From Solitalea canadensis DSM 3403 (lineage in GTDB: Bacteria > Bacteroidota > Bacteroidia > Sphingobacteriales > Sphingobacteriaceae), in assembly GCF_000242635.2 (NCBI RefSeq), contig NC_017770.1:1500669-1564668 (forward strand): DNA of 64,000 nucleotides, in the 5' to 3' direction. The position numbers and the translations under genes are program-made. The first letter of the stretch is position 1. Each line of letters begins with the position of its first letter. Positions 9,431 to 17,029 of the stretch are shown here, piece after piece. Under the pieces are notes generated by a model that saw only the letters and a list, made by a program, of their open reading frames with translations, did not search any database and was not told the origin of the DNA.

Positions 9431-9505
9431 AATAATATGATCAGCACAGATACCTCATTTCTGAGTTCGTTGTCAAAGAATGATTTAATGCGTCTACTGA
9501 GTTAA
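9431..9505 (+). repeat. 75-bp direct repeat, copy 2 (detached SNF2 3' end)
   Basis: This duplicates 5970-6044 with a single mismatch and keeps the SNF2 frame from NNMISTDTSF to the stop. Nothing upstream (9294-9430) continues the SNF2 frame, so it is a detached gene end and not an expressed gene. It marks the right border of the inserted or duplicated segment. The rest of 9294-9610 is A+T-rich with no gene that I can support, apart from a TAACTTTA promoter-like motif just before 9611. Confidence 0.95.
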
Positions 9506-9610
9506 ACACGATTTCTTAAAATCTAGCATGGAATAAGTAAAACAGTTTTTAACAGCTTACTGACATACAGTTGTCAATGGTCAATTGTAACTTTACAAAA
9601 AGTCACGAAA

Positions 9611-10024
9611 ATGAAAGTACATACCACAAACTACTTTGATACATTTATAATAGTTGCAGATGATTGTCCGGCAGGAGTAGGGGAAATGCCGCCATTGAAA
9701 GGCGATAAAAGGACTGTTGCAAATATCCAATTCGAGTTGGTAAAGAATAATCCTTACAAATACACTTCTGATGAGGTATTATTTCAAGTGTATGCCGATC
9801 GTAATGATCTAACCGAATCAGAATATGAGGAGGCAAAGGAAAAATTCTTCTCCAAGGGACAGGCATGTTTTAGGGCATCGCCTTTAGGAAAACGATATGG
9901 TTGGGGGGTGCACAGTAATAAAGAAGGTAAAATCGCTATTTATGGTTGTGAAACGGAGATGTATCAAAAGATGTTAGATGATAAAGCATTGACCGTGGTT
10001 AAGGCAATGAAAACAAGTAGATAG
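9611..10024 (+). CDS. DUF6157-like conserved protein
   Basis: A 137-aa soluble protein without signal peptide or membrane segment. The sequence (MKVHTTNYFDTFIIVADDCP, then GDKRTVANIQFELV, YTSDEVLFQVYADRN and SPLGKRYGWGVHSN) is what I remember of a family of about 140 residues often labelled DUF6157 in Bacteroidota and Firmicutes. The biochemical role is unknown. It begins with ATG 16 bp after a promoter-like TAACTTTA. It lies between the detached SNF2 3' end and the tRNA array. In an ancestor without the insertion it would probably have been the next gene after SNF2. Confidence 0.75.
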   Translation: MKVHTTNYFDTFIIVADDCPAGVGEMPPLKGDKRTVANIQFELVKNNPYKYTSDEVLFQVYADRNDLTESEYEEAKEKFFSKGQACFRASPLGKRYGWGVHSNKEGKIAIYGCETEMYQKMLDDKALTVVKAMKTSR

Positions 10025-10108
10025 ATAATTTTAGATCCGTCTCGTTGTCATCCCTTCAATGTTTCGGGTTGAAAACATAATTTCGAAGTCAAAAACCGTA
10101 TAAAACAA

Positions 10109-10134
10109 AAAAGCCGATCGTCTGATCGGCTTTT
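10109..10134 (-). terminator. Rho-independent terminator of the tRNA array
   Basis: A perfect 11-bp hairpin (AAAAGCCGATC / GATCGGCTTTT, 4-nt loop) lies directly behind the tRNA-Leu 3' end on the minus strand and is followed there by a T-run. A near-copy lies at 6087-6110. Confidence 0.8.
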
Positions 10135-10135
10135 G

Positions 10136-10220
10136 TACCTCAGGCGGGAATCGAACCCGCACGGCCTTAACGGCCACAGGATTTTAAGTCCTGCGTGTCT
10201 ACCAGTTCCACCACCAAGGC
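10136..10220 (-). tRNA. tRNA-Leu(UAA), copy 1
   Basis: Reading the minus strand gives an 85-nt class II tRNA. The acceptor stem GCCTTGG pairs with CTGAGGT using G-U pairs. The anticodon stem CAGGA/TCCTG encloses loop CTTAAAA, so the anticodon is TAA. A variable arm (GGCCGTTAAGGCC) and the T-loop GTTCGATTC are present. CCA is not encoded. The sequence is identical to 10469-10553. Confidence 0.96.
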
Positions 10221-10279
10221 ATCGGTGATTTTAAATCATTGCAAAGTTCGATAAAAATATAAAACTAAACAATAAGTAG

Positions 10280-10352
10280 AGCGAAAGACGAGATTCGAAC
10301 TCGCGACCCCAACCTTGGCAAGGTTGTGCTCTACCAACTGAGCTACTTTCGC
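10280..10352 (-). tRNA. tRNA-Gly(GCC), copy 1
   Basis: 73 nt on the minus strand: acceptor GCGAAAG/CTTTCGC, D-arm GCTCAGTTGGTAGAGC, anticodon stem CAACC/GGTTG with loop TTGCCAA (anticodon GCC), T-arm GCGAGTTCGAATCTCGT. No CCA encoded. Three identical copies occur in this array. Confidence 0.97.
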
Positions 10353-10468
10353 ATTAAAGAACTGTCTCTCAAGTTCTTTGTTAATATTTCAAAAATCTCC
10401 TCAAGAGATTAGTACGTTAAACATCCCGATCGTTATCAGGAAGCCTGCATGGCCTTAACATGCATTTG

Positions 10469-10553
10469 TACCTCAGGCGGGAATCGAACCCGCACGGCCT
10501 TAACGGCCACAGGATTTTAAGTCCTGCGTGTCTACCAGTTCCACCACCAAGGC
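10469..10553 (-). tRNA. tRNA-Leu(UAA), copy 2
   Basis: Identical to the tRNA-Leu at 10136-10220, including the terminal GGTA. The spacers on either side differ from those of copy 1. Confidence 0.96.
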
Positions 10554-10570
10554 AGCCTTTGTTAAAAGAG

Positions 10571-10643
10571 AGCGAAAGACGAGATTCGAACTCGCGACCC
10601 CAACCTTGGCAAGGTTGTGCTCTACCAACTGAGCTACTTTCGC
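10571..10643 (-). tRNA. tRNA-Gly(GCC), copy 2
   Basis: Same 73-nt sequence as 10280-10352, ending 17 bp before tRNA-Leu copy 2 on the minus strand. The Gly-Leu pair is repeated, pointing to tandem duplication. Confidence 0.97.
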
Positions 10644-10685
10644 TTTTTTAATTATTAAGACTTTTTAAAGAACATTTTCTTTTGG

Positions 10686-10758
10686 AGCGAAAGACGAGAT
10701 TCGAACTCGCGACCCCAACCTTGGCAAGGTTGTGCTCTACCAACTGAGCTACTTTCGC
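10686..10758 (-). tRNA. tRNA-Gly(GCC), copy 3 (first in the array)
   Basis: Same 73-nt sequence as the other two glycine tRNAs. It is the promoter-proximal member: on the minus strand the order is Gly, Gly, Leu, Gly, Leu, terminator. Confidence 0.97.
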
Positions 10759-10901
10759 AATAGTTATACCCCTTATTGCTTTGGGACTGCAAATATAGGG
10801 ATTATCTAATTGCTGTCAATAGTGAATTAATAAAAAATATAGGTTTTTGAGCAGCGAATGACGTAAGCGTTTTAAAATCAGCGCATGAATTTTTTTGTTT
10901 T

Positions 10902-11399
10902 TTATTTGATAGCCTTAGATTGTTCATTAATTATGGCCCAAACACTATCTCCTTCAAACCCTCGACTCATTAAATACTGTGCAATTTTATAATTTCGCTT
11001 ATAAGGATCGCGTTCTTTTTCCGATAAATCTTTCTTTTTCCAAGTATCTACGATTGTTTTCTCATAATCATCAGGGTCGATTCCTAATAAAGCTTTTTTT
11101 ATAAGGTTCTCCGGAACACCTTTCAACTTTAAGCCTTGTTTAATTTTATTCTTACCCCACTGCTTCATTCTAAATTTCCCTAATGCGTACATTCTCGCAA
11201 AACGTTCTTCACTTATGTAGTTGTTTTGAATAAGATCTGCAATGATCTCTTCAACCGCATCGGTCCACAACCCCCATTCATATAATTTACTTCGGACTTC
11301 CTGCTGACTGCGTTCCTGGTAAGCGCAAAATCGAGATGCTTTTTCTAATGCTACCTTAGGGTCGGTAATGCGTTTTTTTGTGAATTCTTCATCCTGCAT
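10902..11399 (-). CDS. recX: Regulatory protein RecX
   Basis: A 165-aa RecX-family protein, a modulator that limits RecA filament growth and activity. The repeated three-helix pattern is visible: ALEKASRFCAYQERSQQEVRSKLYEWGL, then IIADLIQNNYISEERFARMYALGKFRMKQWGKNKIKQGLKLKGV, then a C-terminal DPYKRNYKIAQYLMSRGFEGDSVWAII. I chose ATG 11399 (MQDEEFTKK) over the upstream ATG 11462. A TACATTTG promoter element lies at 11404-11411, so the upstream codons would not be transcribed from it. The gene is divergent from murF-alr. Confidence 0.92.
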   Translation of the reverse strand: MQDEEFTKKRITDPKVALEKASRFCAYQERSQQEVRSKLYEWGLWTDAVEEIIADLIQNNYISEERFARMYALGKFRMKQWGKNKIKQGLKLKGVPENLIKKALLGIDPDDYEKTIVDTWKKKDLSEKERDPYKRNYKIAQYLMSRGFEGDSVWAIINEQSKAIK

Positions 11400-11403
11400 A
11401 TCA

Positions 11404-11411
11404 CAAATGTA
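11404..11411 (-). promoter_or_regulatory. TAnnTTTG -7 element of recX, 4 nt before ATG
   Basis: The minus strand reads TACATTTG followed by four bases and the chosen ATG at 11399. It matches the Bacteroidota -7 consensus. The predicted transcription start coincides with the start codon, suggesting a leaderless message. Confidence 0.55.
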
Positions 11412-11557
11412 AAAAATATGCTTGCTAAAATGGAGACATGAAACTCCAAATGGAGTTTTCAAAATGTTTTTAATATAATACTCAATTCATAATGAAGAAC
11501 TTATTTTTGAGTAAACAAAAATGTTTTCAAAGCGTCCATTCCGATACGCACAATAAC

Positions 11558-11565
11558 TATATTTG
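11558..11565 (+). promoter_or_regulatory. TAnnTTTG -7 element of murF-alr, 7 nt before ATG
   Basis: TATATTTG lies 7 bp before ATG 11573. This supports the shorter start of the fusion protein and predicts a very short or absent 5' leader. Confidence 0.55.
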
Positions 11566-11572
11566 CGGTACT

Positions 11573-14035
11573 ATGCCTCTTACCCCATACACACTCCAAT
11601 ACATAAGTAATTTACTGAGTGCCAATGCACAAATAAATAATCCTCAATTGCCGGTTGAAACATTGGCTATCGACAGCCGGAAAATATTGAGTCCCGAAAT
11701 AACCTTATTCTTTGCATTAAAAGGTCAGCGAAACGGGCACAACTTTATTCCTGAACTTATTAATAAAGGAGTTAAAAGCTTTGTGATATCCGAAGACAAA
11801 TGGTCGGAAGCCTATCCGGGTATTAATTTTTTATTGGTGCCTGATACACTTAAAGCGTTACAATTAGTTGCGGCCAATCATCGCAAACAATTTAATTACC
11901 CGGTAATTGGAGTAACAGGCAGTAATGGAAAAACTATAGTAAAAGAATGGCTTTTTCAATTACTTTCGATTGATCATCATATTGTTAGAAGCCCGAAGAG
12001 TTATAACTCACAAATAGGAGTTCCTCTTTCGGTGTGGCAGATGAATGACATGGCCGACCTGGCTATTTTCGAAGCCGGAATCTCGATGCCAAATGAGATG
12101 TTAAACCTGGTAAATGTTATTCAACCTACCATTGGTGTTTTTACCAATATCGGTTCTGCACATAATGAAGGTTTTGAAAGCATTGAACAAAAGTTGACTG
12201 AGAAATTTAAACTGTTTGGAGATGTGAACACGTTCATTTATCCAAAAGATGAATTAACGGGTTTTGCAAATGAAATTCCAGGCAAACAGCAGATCAGTTG
12301 GTCGACAACAGATACATCTGCAACTGTTTTTGTAAAAGAAATTGAAAGAAAGTCACTACATACTAAAATAACAGGTGTTATTAAGGCACATGAGCATACA
12401 ATCGAAATTCCTTTTATTGATGAAGCATCAGTAAAAAATGCGATCACATGCTGGTGTGTGTTAATTGCATTAGAAATACCTCAAAATCAGGTCAAACAAC
12501 GGATGAAAGAGCTGGCGCCAATTGAAATGCGCCTGAAACTTCGCAAGGGAGTTAATAATTGCACTGTCATCAATGATAGCTACAACTCTGATTTAGGGTC
12601 GTTGCAAATTGCACTTGACTTTCTACAACAGCAACAGCAACATCCAAAACGTACATTAATACTGTCTGATATCTTTCAATCCGGAATTTCTTCCAAAGAA
12701 TTATATGCTAAAGTCGCACAGTTGTTAGCATCAGCGAAAGTAGATAGATTGATCGGCATTGGTCCGGAAATAGCTTCACAAGAACAGCTGTTTAATCTTG
12801 AGAAAGAGTTTTATGTTAATACCGATGCTTTTCTTGCTGAATTTTCAGGAGCTAAGTTTAATAATGAAAACATTTTACTGAAAGGTTCCCGCTTATTTGA
12901 GTTTGAACAAATTAGTAAACTCCTTGAGCAGAAAGTTCACGAAACCGTTTTTGAAATTAATCTGAATGGGTTGATACAGAATCTGAACTATTATAAATCG
13001 ATGCTACAACCTGAAACTAAATTAATGGCAATGGTAAAGGCTTTTTCATATGGAAGTGGAAGCTTTGAGATTGCCAATGTATTGCAGTTTCATAAAGTTG
13101 ATTATTTGGCGGTGGCTTATGTAGATGAAGGTGTTGAACTACGAAAAGCAGGAATTAAATTACCAATAATGGTTATGAGTCCTGACGTTTTTGCTTTTGA
13201 AAGTCTGCTTCGGTCTAACCTGGAACCTGAGCTATACAATTTCAGAATATTGAATGAGTTTGTTTCTTTTCTGCATACTCATCATAGTCAGGAATATAAA
13301 ATTCACCTGAAAATAGATACAGGCATGCATCGTTTAGGTTTTCAGGAAGAAGATATAGATAAACTGGTTTCCATTTTAAAAGCCAACCCACATATTAAAG
13401 TAGCATCGGTGTTTTCCCATTTGGCTGCCAGCGAAGATGCGGAAGAAGACGGGTTTACACAAAAACAGCTTGATTTGTTTTTAAGGGTGGCTGATAAACT
13501 AAAGCAATTGTTAGGTTATAGTTTTATCAGGCATATTTGTAATTCGGCAGGTATTGTAAGACACCCCGAGGCTCATTTAGACATGGTTCGGTTAGGCCTG
13601 GGACTTTATGGCATTGATAGTGCTGTGAAAAATAATCGTTTGTTACAGCCGATTGGTACATTAAAAACTACGATCACACAAATTAAGGAGTTAGCGCCGG
13701 GTGAAACGGTGAGTTATAATCGAAGAGGAAAAATAAATGTACCTTCAAAGATTGCAACCGTTAAGCTGGGTTATGCAGACGGATTAAGCCGTAAGTTAGG
13801 AAATGGCGTGGGTGAAATGCTTGTAAACGGTAAAAGAGCACCAATTATTGGCAGTGTATGCATGGATATGACCATGTTAAACGTAACCGAAATTGATTGT
13901 AAGGAAACGGATGAAGTTATTGTTTTTAATGAAGAACTTCGGGTTGAAGAATTGGCCGAAAAAATCGGAACAATTCCATATGAGGTGCTTACAGGGATTT
14001 CTCAGCGTGTAAAACGTGTGTATGTATATGAATAG
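11573..14035 (+). CDS. murF/alr: Bifunctional MurF (UDP-MurNAc-tripeptide:D-Ala-D-Ala ligase) / alanine racemase
   Basis: An 820-aa fusion of two cell-wall enzymes. The first half is a Mur ligase: Mur N-terminal domain, ATP-binding VIGVTGSNGKT (about 112-120), FTNIGSAHNEGF, and C-terminal VINDSYNSDLGS. From about residue 460 it is a fold-type III alanine racemase: PLP-binding MVKAFSYGSG (about 487), KIDTGMHRLGF, VRLGLGLYGID, the second catalytic Tyr in TVSYNRRGK (about 713), and VCMDMTML. One chain thus makes D-alanine and adds D-Ala-D-Ala to the peptidoglycan precursor. The fusion is typical of Bacteroidota. I used ATG 11573, not 11492, because of the promoter at 11558 and the usual MurF N-terminus. 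Confidence 0.95.
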   Translation: MPLTPYTLQYISNLLSANAQINNPQLPVETLAIDSRKILSPEITLFFALKGQRNGHNFIPELINKGVKSFVISEDKWSEAYPGINFLLVPDTLKALQLVAANHRKQFNYPVIGVTGSNGKTIVKEWLFQLLSIDHHIVRSPKSYNSQIGVPLSVWQMNDMADLAIFEAGISMPNEMLNLVNVIQPTIGVFTNIGSAHNEGFESIEQKLTEKFKLFGDVNTFIYPKDELTGFANEIPGKQQISWSTTDTSATVFVKEIERKSLHTKITGVIKAHEHTIEIPFIDEASVKNAITCWCVLIALEIPQNQVKQRMKELAPIEMRLKLRKGVNNCTVINDSYNSDLGSLQIALDFLQQQQQHPKRTLILSDIFQSGISSKELYAKVAQLLASAKVDRLIGIGPEIASQEQLFNLEKEFYVNTDAFLAEFSGAKFNNENILLKGSRLFEFEQISKLLEQKVHETVFEINLNGLIQNLNYYKSMLQPETKLMAMVKAFSYGSGSFEIANVLQFHKVDYLAVAYVDEGVELRKAGIKLPIMVMSPDVFAFESLLRSNLEPELYNFRILNEFVSFLHTHHSQEYKIHLKIDTGMHRLGFQEEDIDKLVSILKANPHIKVASVFSHLAASEDAEEDGFTQKQLDLFLRVADKLKQLLGYSFIRHICNSAGIVRHPEAHLDMVRLGLGLYGIDSAVKNNRLLQPIGTLKTTITQIKELAPGETVSYNRRGKINVPSKIATVKLGYADGLSRKLGNGVGEMLVNGKRAPIIGSVCMDMTMLNVTEIDCKETDEVIVFNEELRVEELAEKIGTIPYEVLTGISQRVKRVYVYE

Positions 14036-14156
14036 GCTTAATTAACGTACAAAGAGTAAGATTTTTAAGAGAAGTGAATAATAAATGATAGAAGAACAAA
14101 GGGAACTATCTCATCGTTTTTTCCTTGATTATGCTATCATTAATTAATAATGAAAT

Positions 14157-14762
14157 ATGGAAGATATAAGTAAGTTACGTAGAAAGGTAAGAGCTAAAAA
14201 TGTGTGGCAAACAATTTTCGGATTCTTTATAAAAGGATTATTGTTTGTAATTCCTTTGGCTTTAACCTTTTATATTATTGCTAGTGGTATTACATTCGTC
14301 GATGGATTGCTTTCATCACGGATTCCAATTTTGAGTCTGGTACCTGGTTCCGGTTTAGTAATCGTATTGATTTCTATTACGTTTATCGGGGTATTGGCTA
14401 ATTATTTAATTACGGAACCCATTTCAAATTGGTTTTTGGGGTTATTGGATCGTGTTCCTTTATTAAAACTTATCTATTCGTCGATTCGCGACTTTATGGA
14501 GAGTTTTTTCGGAGAGAAAAAGAAGTTCAATGAACCGGTAATTGTTCAAATCAATGATTACGGCTTAAAAAGAGTGGGATTTATTACTCAAAAAGACCTT
14601 TCAAAATTTGATTTGGAAGGGGAGGTAGGTGTTTATTTTCCTAATTCATACGGTATTATGGGTGAGTATTACATCATTCCGGCTGATAAAGTTAAGCCGT
14701 TAAATATGAATTCTGCCGATGTGATGAAATATGTGGTGTCCGGTGGAGTTAGTGATATCTAA
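14157..14762 (+). CDS. DUF502 family membrane protein
   Basis: A 201-aa inner-membrane protein. Two hydrophobic helices, about 19-46 (IFGFFIKGLLFVIPLALTF) and 63-85 (GLVIVLISITFIGVLANYLI), are followed by VPLLKLIYSSIRDFMESFFGEKK and a beta-rich soluble domain (VGFITQKDL, VGVYFPNSYGIMGEYYIIP). This is the layout of DUF502 proteins (about 200 aa), whose function is unknown. It lies 121 bp after murF-alr on the same strand and 90 bp before the patatin gene. The downstream gap holds one arm of an ATTACACCGATT-type word. Confidence 0.9.
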   Translation: MEDISKLRRKVRAKNVWQTIFGFFIKGLLFVIPLALTFYIIASGITFVDGLLSSRIPILSLVPGSGLVIVLISITFIGVLANYLITEPISNWFLGLLDRVPLLKLIYSSIRDFMESFFGEKKKFNEPVIVQINDYGLKRVGFITQKDLSKFDLEGEVGVYFPNSYGIMGEYYIIPADKVKPLNMNSADVMKYVVSGGVSDI

Positions 14763-14852
14763 TTCCTTTAACACGACAAGAAATCCAAATCATTATCTAA
14801 TCGATCTCAAAGTAAATCTGTGTAATCCAATTAAATCGGTGCAATCATACAA

Positions 14853-15773
14853 ATGAAGAAGGTTTGTTTAGTATTAGGGAGTGGGGGAGCAAGAGGGGTT
14901 TCGCAAATTGGTGTTATTGAAGAGCTTGAACGTAGAGGTTTTACTATTTCCCGTATTGCAGGTTGTTCAATGGGTGCATTGATTGGCGGAATTTATTGCG
15001 CCGGACATTTACCAACGTATAAAAAGTGGTTGGTAAACCTGGAGAAAATGGATGTTTTTAAACTGCTTGATTTTACTTGGTCGGGTGCCGGTTTTGTACG
15101 TGGCGATCGGGTTTTGAATGCAATTGAAGAGTTGATCGGATCTCATAATATTGAAGAGTTTTCTATTCCGTTTACGGCAGTTGCCACAGATTTAAATTCT
15201 CAACAGGAGATTTATTTTAAAAGTGGCAATTTATTTAAGGCTATCAGGGCTTCTATCGCTATTCCAACAGTATTAACACCTGTAATTGATGAAGGCAAGG
15301 TTTTACTCGACGGTGGATTACTAAATCCATTACCAATTGCAGTAGCACAGCGTCAACCTGATGAGTTGTTGGTTGCTGTAAATGTAAATTCGAGTATCCA
15401 ACCATTAGTATTGCCATCTCCTACAGAACAAGAGATCTTAGCACGCAAAATAGGAAAGAGTCGTTGGGACACTTTTGTTTCTTCAATTCTAAGAATCGAT
15501 ACCCGTAGCAATGAAACCTCTGAGAGGATTGGCATGTTTGGCTTGCTTAATCGCTCATTTGATTTATTACAAGATCGATTAACCCAGGTTATGCTTGAAA
15601 CTTATAAACCGGATATTTTAGTAAATGTCTCAAGAAATGCTTGTGGAAGTTTTGAGTTTTACCGGGCCTCTGAATTGATTGAAGTCGGCCGTTTGAGCTT
15701 TGAAAACGCGTATGCGGAGTACGAGAAGAGTTCGGAGTCTGGAGTTCTGAGTCAGGAGTCAAAGGGTTCATAG
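14853..15773 (+). CDS. Patatin-like phospholipase (RssA/NTE type)
   Basis: A 306-aa patatin-domain acyl hydrolase. The oxyanion-hole loop GSGGARG is at 9-15, the nucleophile elbow GCSMG at 38-42, and the Asp of the Ser-Asp dyad in LLDGGLLNP at about 152. All catalytic positions are present, so lipid acyl hydrolase activity is expected; the natural substrate is unknown. The protein is cytosolic with no signal peptide. The last 16 residues (EKSSESGVLSQESKGS) are encoded by the start of the intergenic word-repeat array (GAGTTCGGAGTCTGGAGTTC), so the C-terminus has probably been replaced or lengthened by repeat DNA. The transcript would end at the hairpin 15882-15941. Confidence 0.92.
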   Translation: MKKVCLVLGSGGARGVSQIGVIEELERRGFTISRIAGCSMGALIGGIYCAGHLPTYKKWLVNLEKMDVFKLLDFTWSGAGFVRGDRVLNAIEELIGSHNIEEFSIPFTAVATDLNSQQEIYFKSGNLFKAIRASIAIPTVLTPVIDEGKVLLDGGLLNPLPIAVAQRQPDELLVAVNVNSSIQPLVLPSPTEQEILARKIGKSRWDTFVSSILRIDTRSNETSERIGMFGLLNRSFDLLQDRLTQVMLETYKPDILVNVSRNACGSFEFYRASELIEVGRLSFENAYAEYEKSSESGVLSQESKGS

Positions 15774-16205
15774 ATGATGATAGTTCATAGTTTATAGATG
15801 ATAGTTCATAGTTCATAGATTTGTCCATAGTCCATAGACCATGGTCCATAGTATTTGCTTGATCCATAAACTTTACTAAATAAAAAGATCAGGGTTAATA
15901 GTTTATAGTTTTTGCTATAATCTATTAACCCTGATCTTTTTAAGATCTTCAATCAGAACTCCTGACTAAGACTATAATCCATGCTATGATCTATTTGGCT
16001 CAGACTCAGAACTATGATCTATGAACCATTTGACTCCAGACTCAAACTCTCGACTCAGAACCATGATCTATGAACTTTTTGACTCCTGACTCAGAACTCC
16101 CGACTCAGTACTATGATCCATGAACCATGATCCATGAACTATTTGACTCCAGACTCAGAACTCTCGACTCAGAACTATGAACTCCAGACTCAAGACCCTC
16201 GACTC
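15715..16205. repeat. Quasi-palindromic word array R1 (GAGTC/CATAG words)
   Basis: About 490 bp built from two words. On the left are GGAGTCTGGAGTTCTGAGTC, then repeats of GTTCATAG and GTCCATAG. In the centre is a long hairpin (15882-15941). On the right the reverse complements appear in reverse orientation: CTATGATC, CTATGAAC and GACTCAGAACTC several times. It fills the space between the convergent patatin and LOG genes and invades the patatin 3' end. No gene is supported inside. Confidence 0.9.
15882..15941. terminator. Long bidirectional hairpin terminator
   Basis: 20-bp perfect arms AAAAAGATCAGGGTTAATAG and its complement enclose a TATAG/CTATA inner stem, with A-run and T-run at the ends. 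It lies between convergent genes and sits at the centre of word array R1. Confidence 0.8.
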
Positions 16206-16209
16206 AAGA

Positions 16210-16926
16210 CTAAAAATTCGGCTTAATAACGTATTTATTATAGAAGCGGATAATGTGCTCAACAGCCTCGTCGGCCGTATCTACCAAACGGAATAGATTC
16301 ATATCTTCCGCTGAAATGTAACCACCTTCGATTAGTTGTTTTTCGATCCATTCAAATAATCCGCTCCAGTATGAAGTACCCACTAATACAATCGGGAAAC
16401 GGGCAACTTTACCGGTTTGAATTAAGGTTAAGGCTTCAAAAAGCTCATCCATGGTTCCGAAACCTCCGGGCATCACCACAAATCCTTGTGAATACTTAAC
16501 AAACATCACTTTACGAACAAAGAAATAGTCGTAAGTCATCAATTTGTCTTTGTCGATATATTGATTATGGAATTGTTCATGGGGCAACTCTATATTTAAC
16601 CCTACAGATTTACCACCCGTAGAATGAGCACCTTTATTGGCTGCTTCCATAACTCCGGGACCTCCACCAGAAATAATACCGTATCCTTTTAAGGTAAGCT
16701 GACGAGCAATTTCAACAGCCATTTCATAGTATTCGGTGCCCTGTTTAATGCGTGCTGAACCAAAGATGGATACACATGGTCCAATGCGGGCCATGGTTTC
16801 GAATCCTTTTACAAATTCAGCCATTATTTTAAAGATCTGCCATGAGTCGGTAACTTTTACCTCTGGCCAATCTTTATTTGCAAACGCTTCACGTATTCTT
16901 TCGTCGTCTATTAGATTATCATTCAT
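16210..16926 (-). CDS. LOG family (TIGR00730) protein, nucleotide phosphoribohydrolase-like
   Basis: A 238-aa Rossmann-fold protein. It shows GPCVSIFGSARIKQG, ISGGGPGVMEAANKGA (about 85-100) and VVMPGGFGTMDELFEALTLIQTGK (about 150-173). The last is the PGGxGTxxE catalytic signature of LOG proteins, which cleave cytokinin-type or other nucleoside 5'-monophosphates to base plus ribose 5-phosphate. Older annotations say 'lysine decarboxylase', which is misleading. The N-terminal 40 residues (DDERIREAFANKDWPEVKVTDSW) are an extension typical of the long bacterial group. It stands 103 bp downstream of the symporter gene on the same strand. Confidence 0.9.
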   Translation of the reverse strand: MNDNLIDDERIREAFANKDWPEVKVTDSWQIFKIMAEFVKGFETMARIGPCVSIFGSARIKQGTEYYEMAVEIARQLTLKGYGIISGGGPGVMEAANKGAHSTGGKSVGLNIELPHEQFHNQYIDKDKLMTYDYFFVRKVMFVKYSQGFVVMPGGFGTMDELFEALTLIQTGKVARFPIVLVGTSYWSGLFEWIEKQLIEGGYISAEDMNLFRLVDTADEAVEHIIRFYNKYVIKPNF

Positions 16927-17029
16927 TGTAATTTCTCTTTTTTAGGTCGGATCAGGCTATCCCTGATCCTGAAAATTGTATGCTAAGTTGCTTGAATAAT
17001 GTTTAAAACAAGTAACTGGCTTATGCGAG

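Noticed and set aside
9431-9505. Copy 2 of the SNF2 end as a small gene starting at ATG 9437
   Set aside because: It would encode only the last SNF2 residues; it is a duplicated gene end with no own promoter or extra sequence.
10460-10651. Plus-strand ORF of 63 aa (MHLYLRRESNPHGL...)
   Set aside because: It runs antisense through tRNA-Leu and tRNA-Gly; the reading frame is a by-product of tRNA sequence and a well-known false annotation.
15589-15867. Minus-strand ORF of 92 aa (MDQANTMDHGLWTMDKSMNYELSS...)
   Set aside because: Its repeated NYELSS and MDHGLW words come from reading array R1; low-complexity translation, no gene.
16210-16926. Lysine decarboxylase
   Set aside because: The PGGxGTxxE signature marks LOG phosphoribohydrolase-like proteins; the older label is a mis-transfer.
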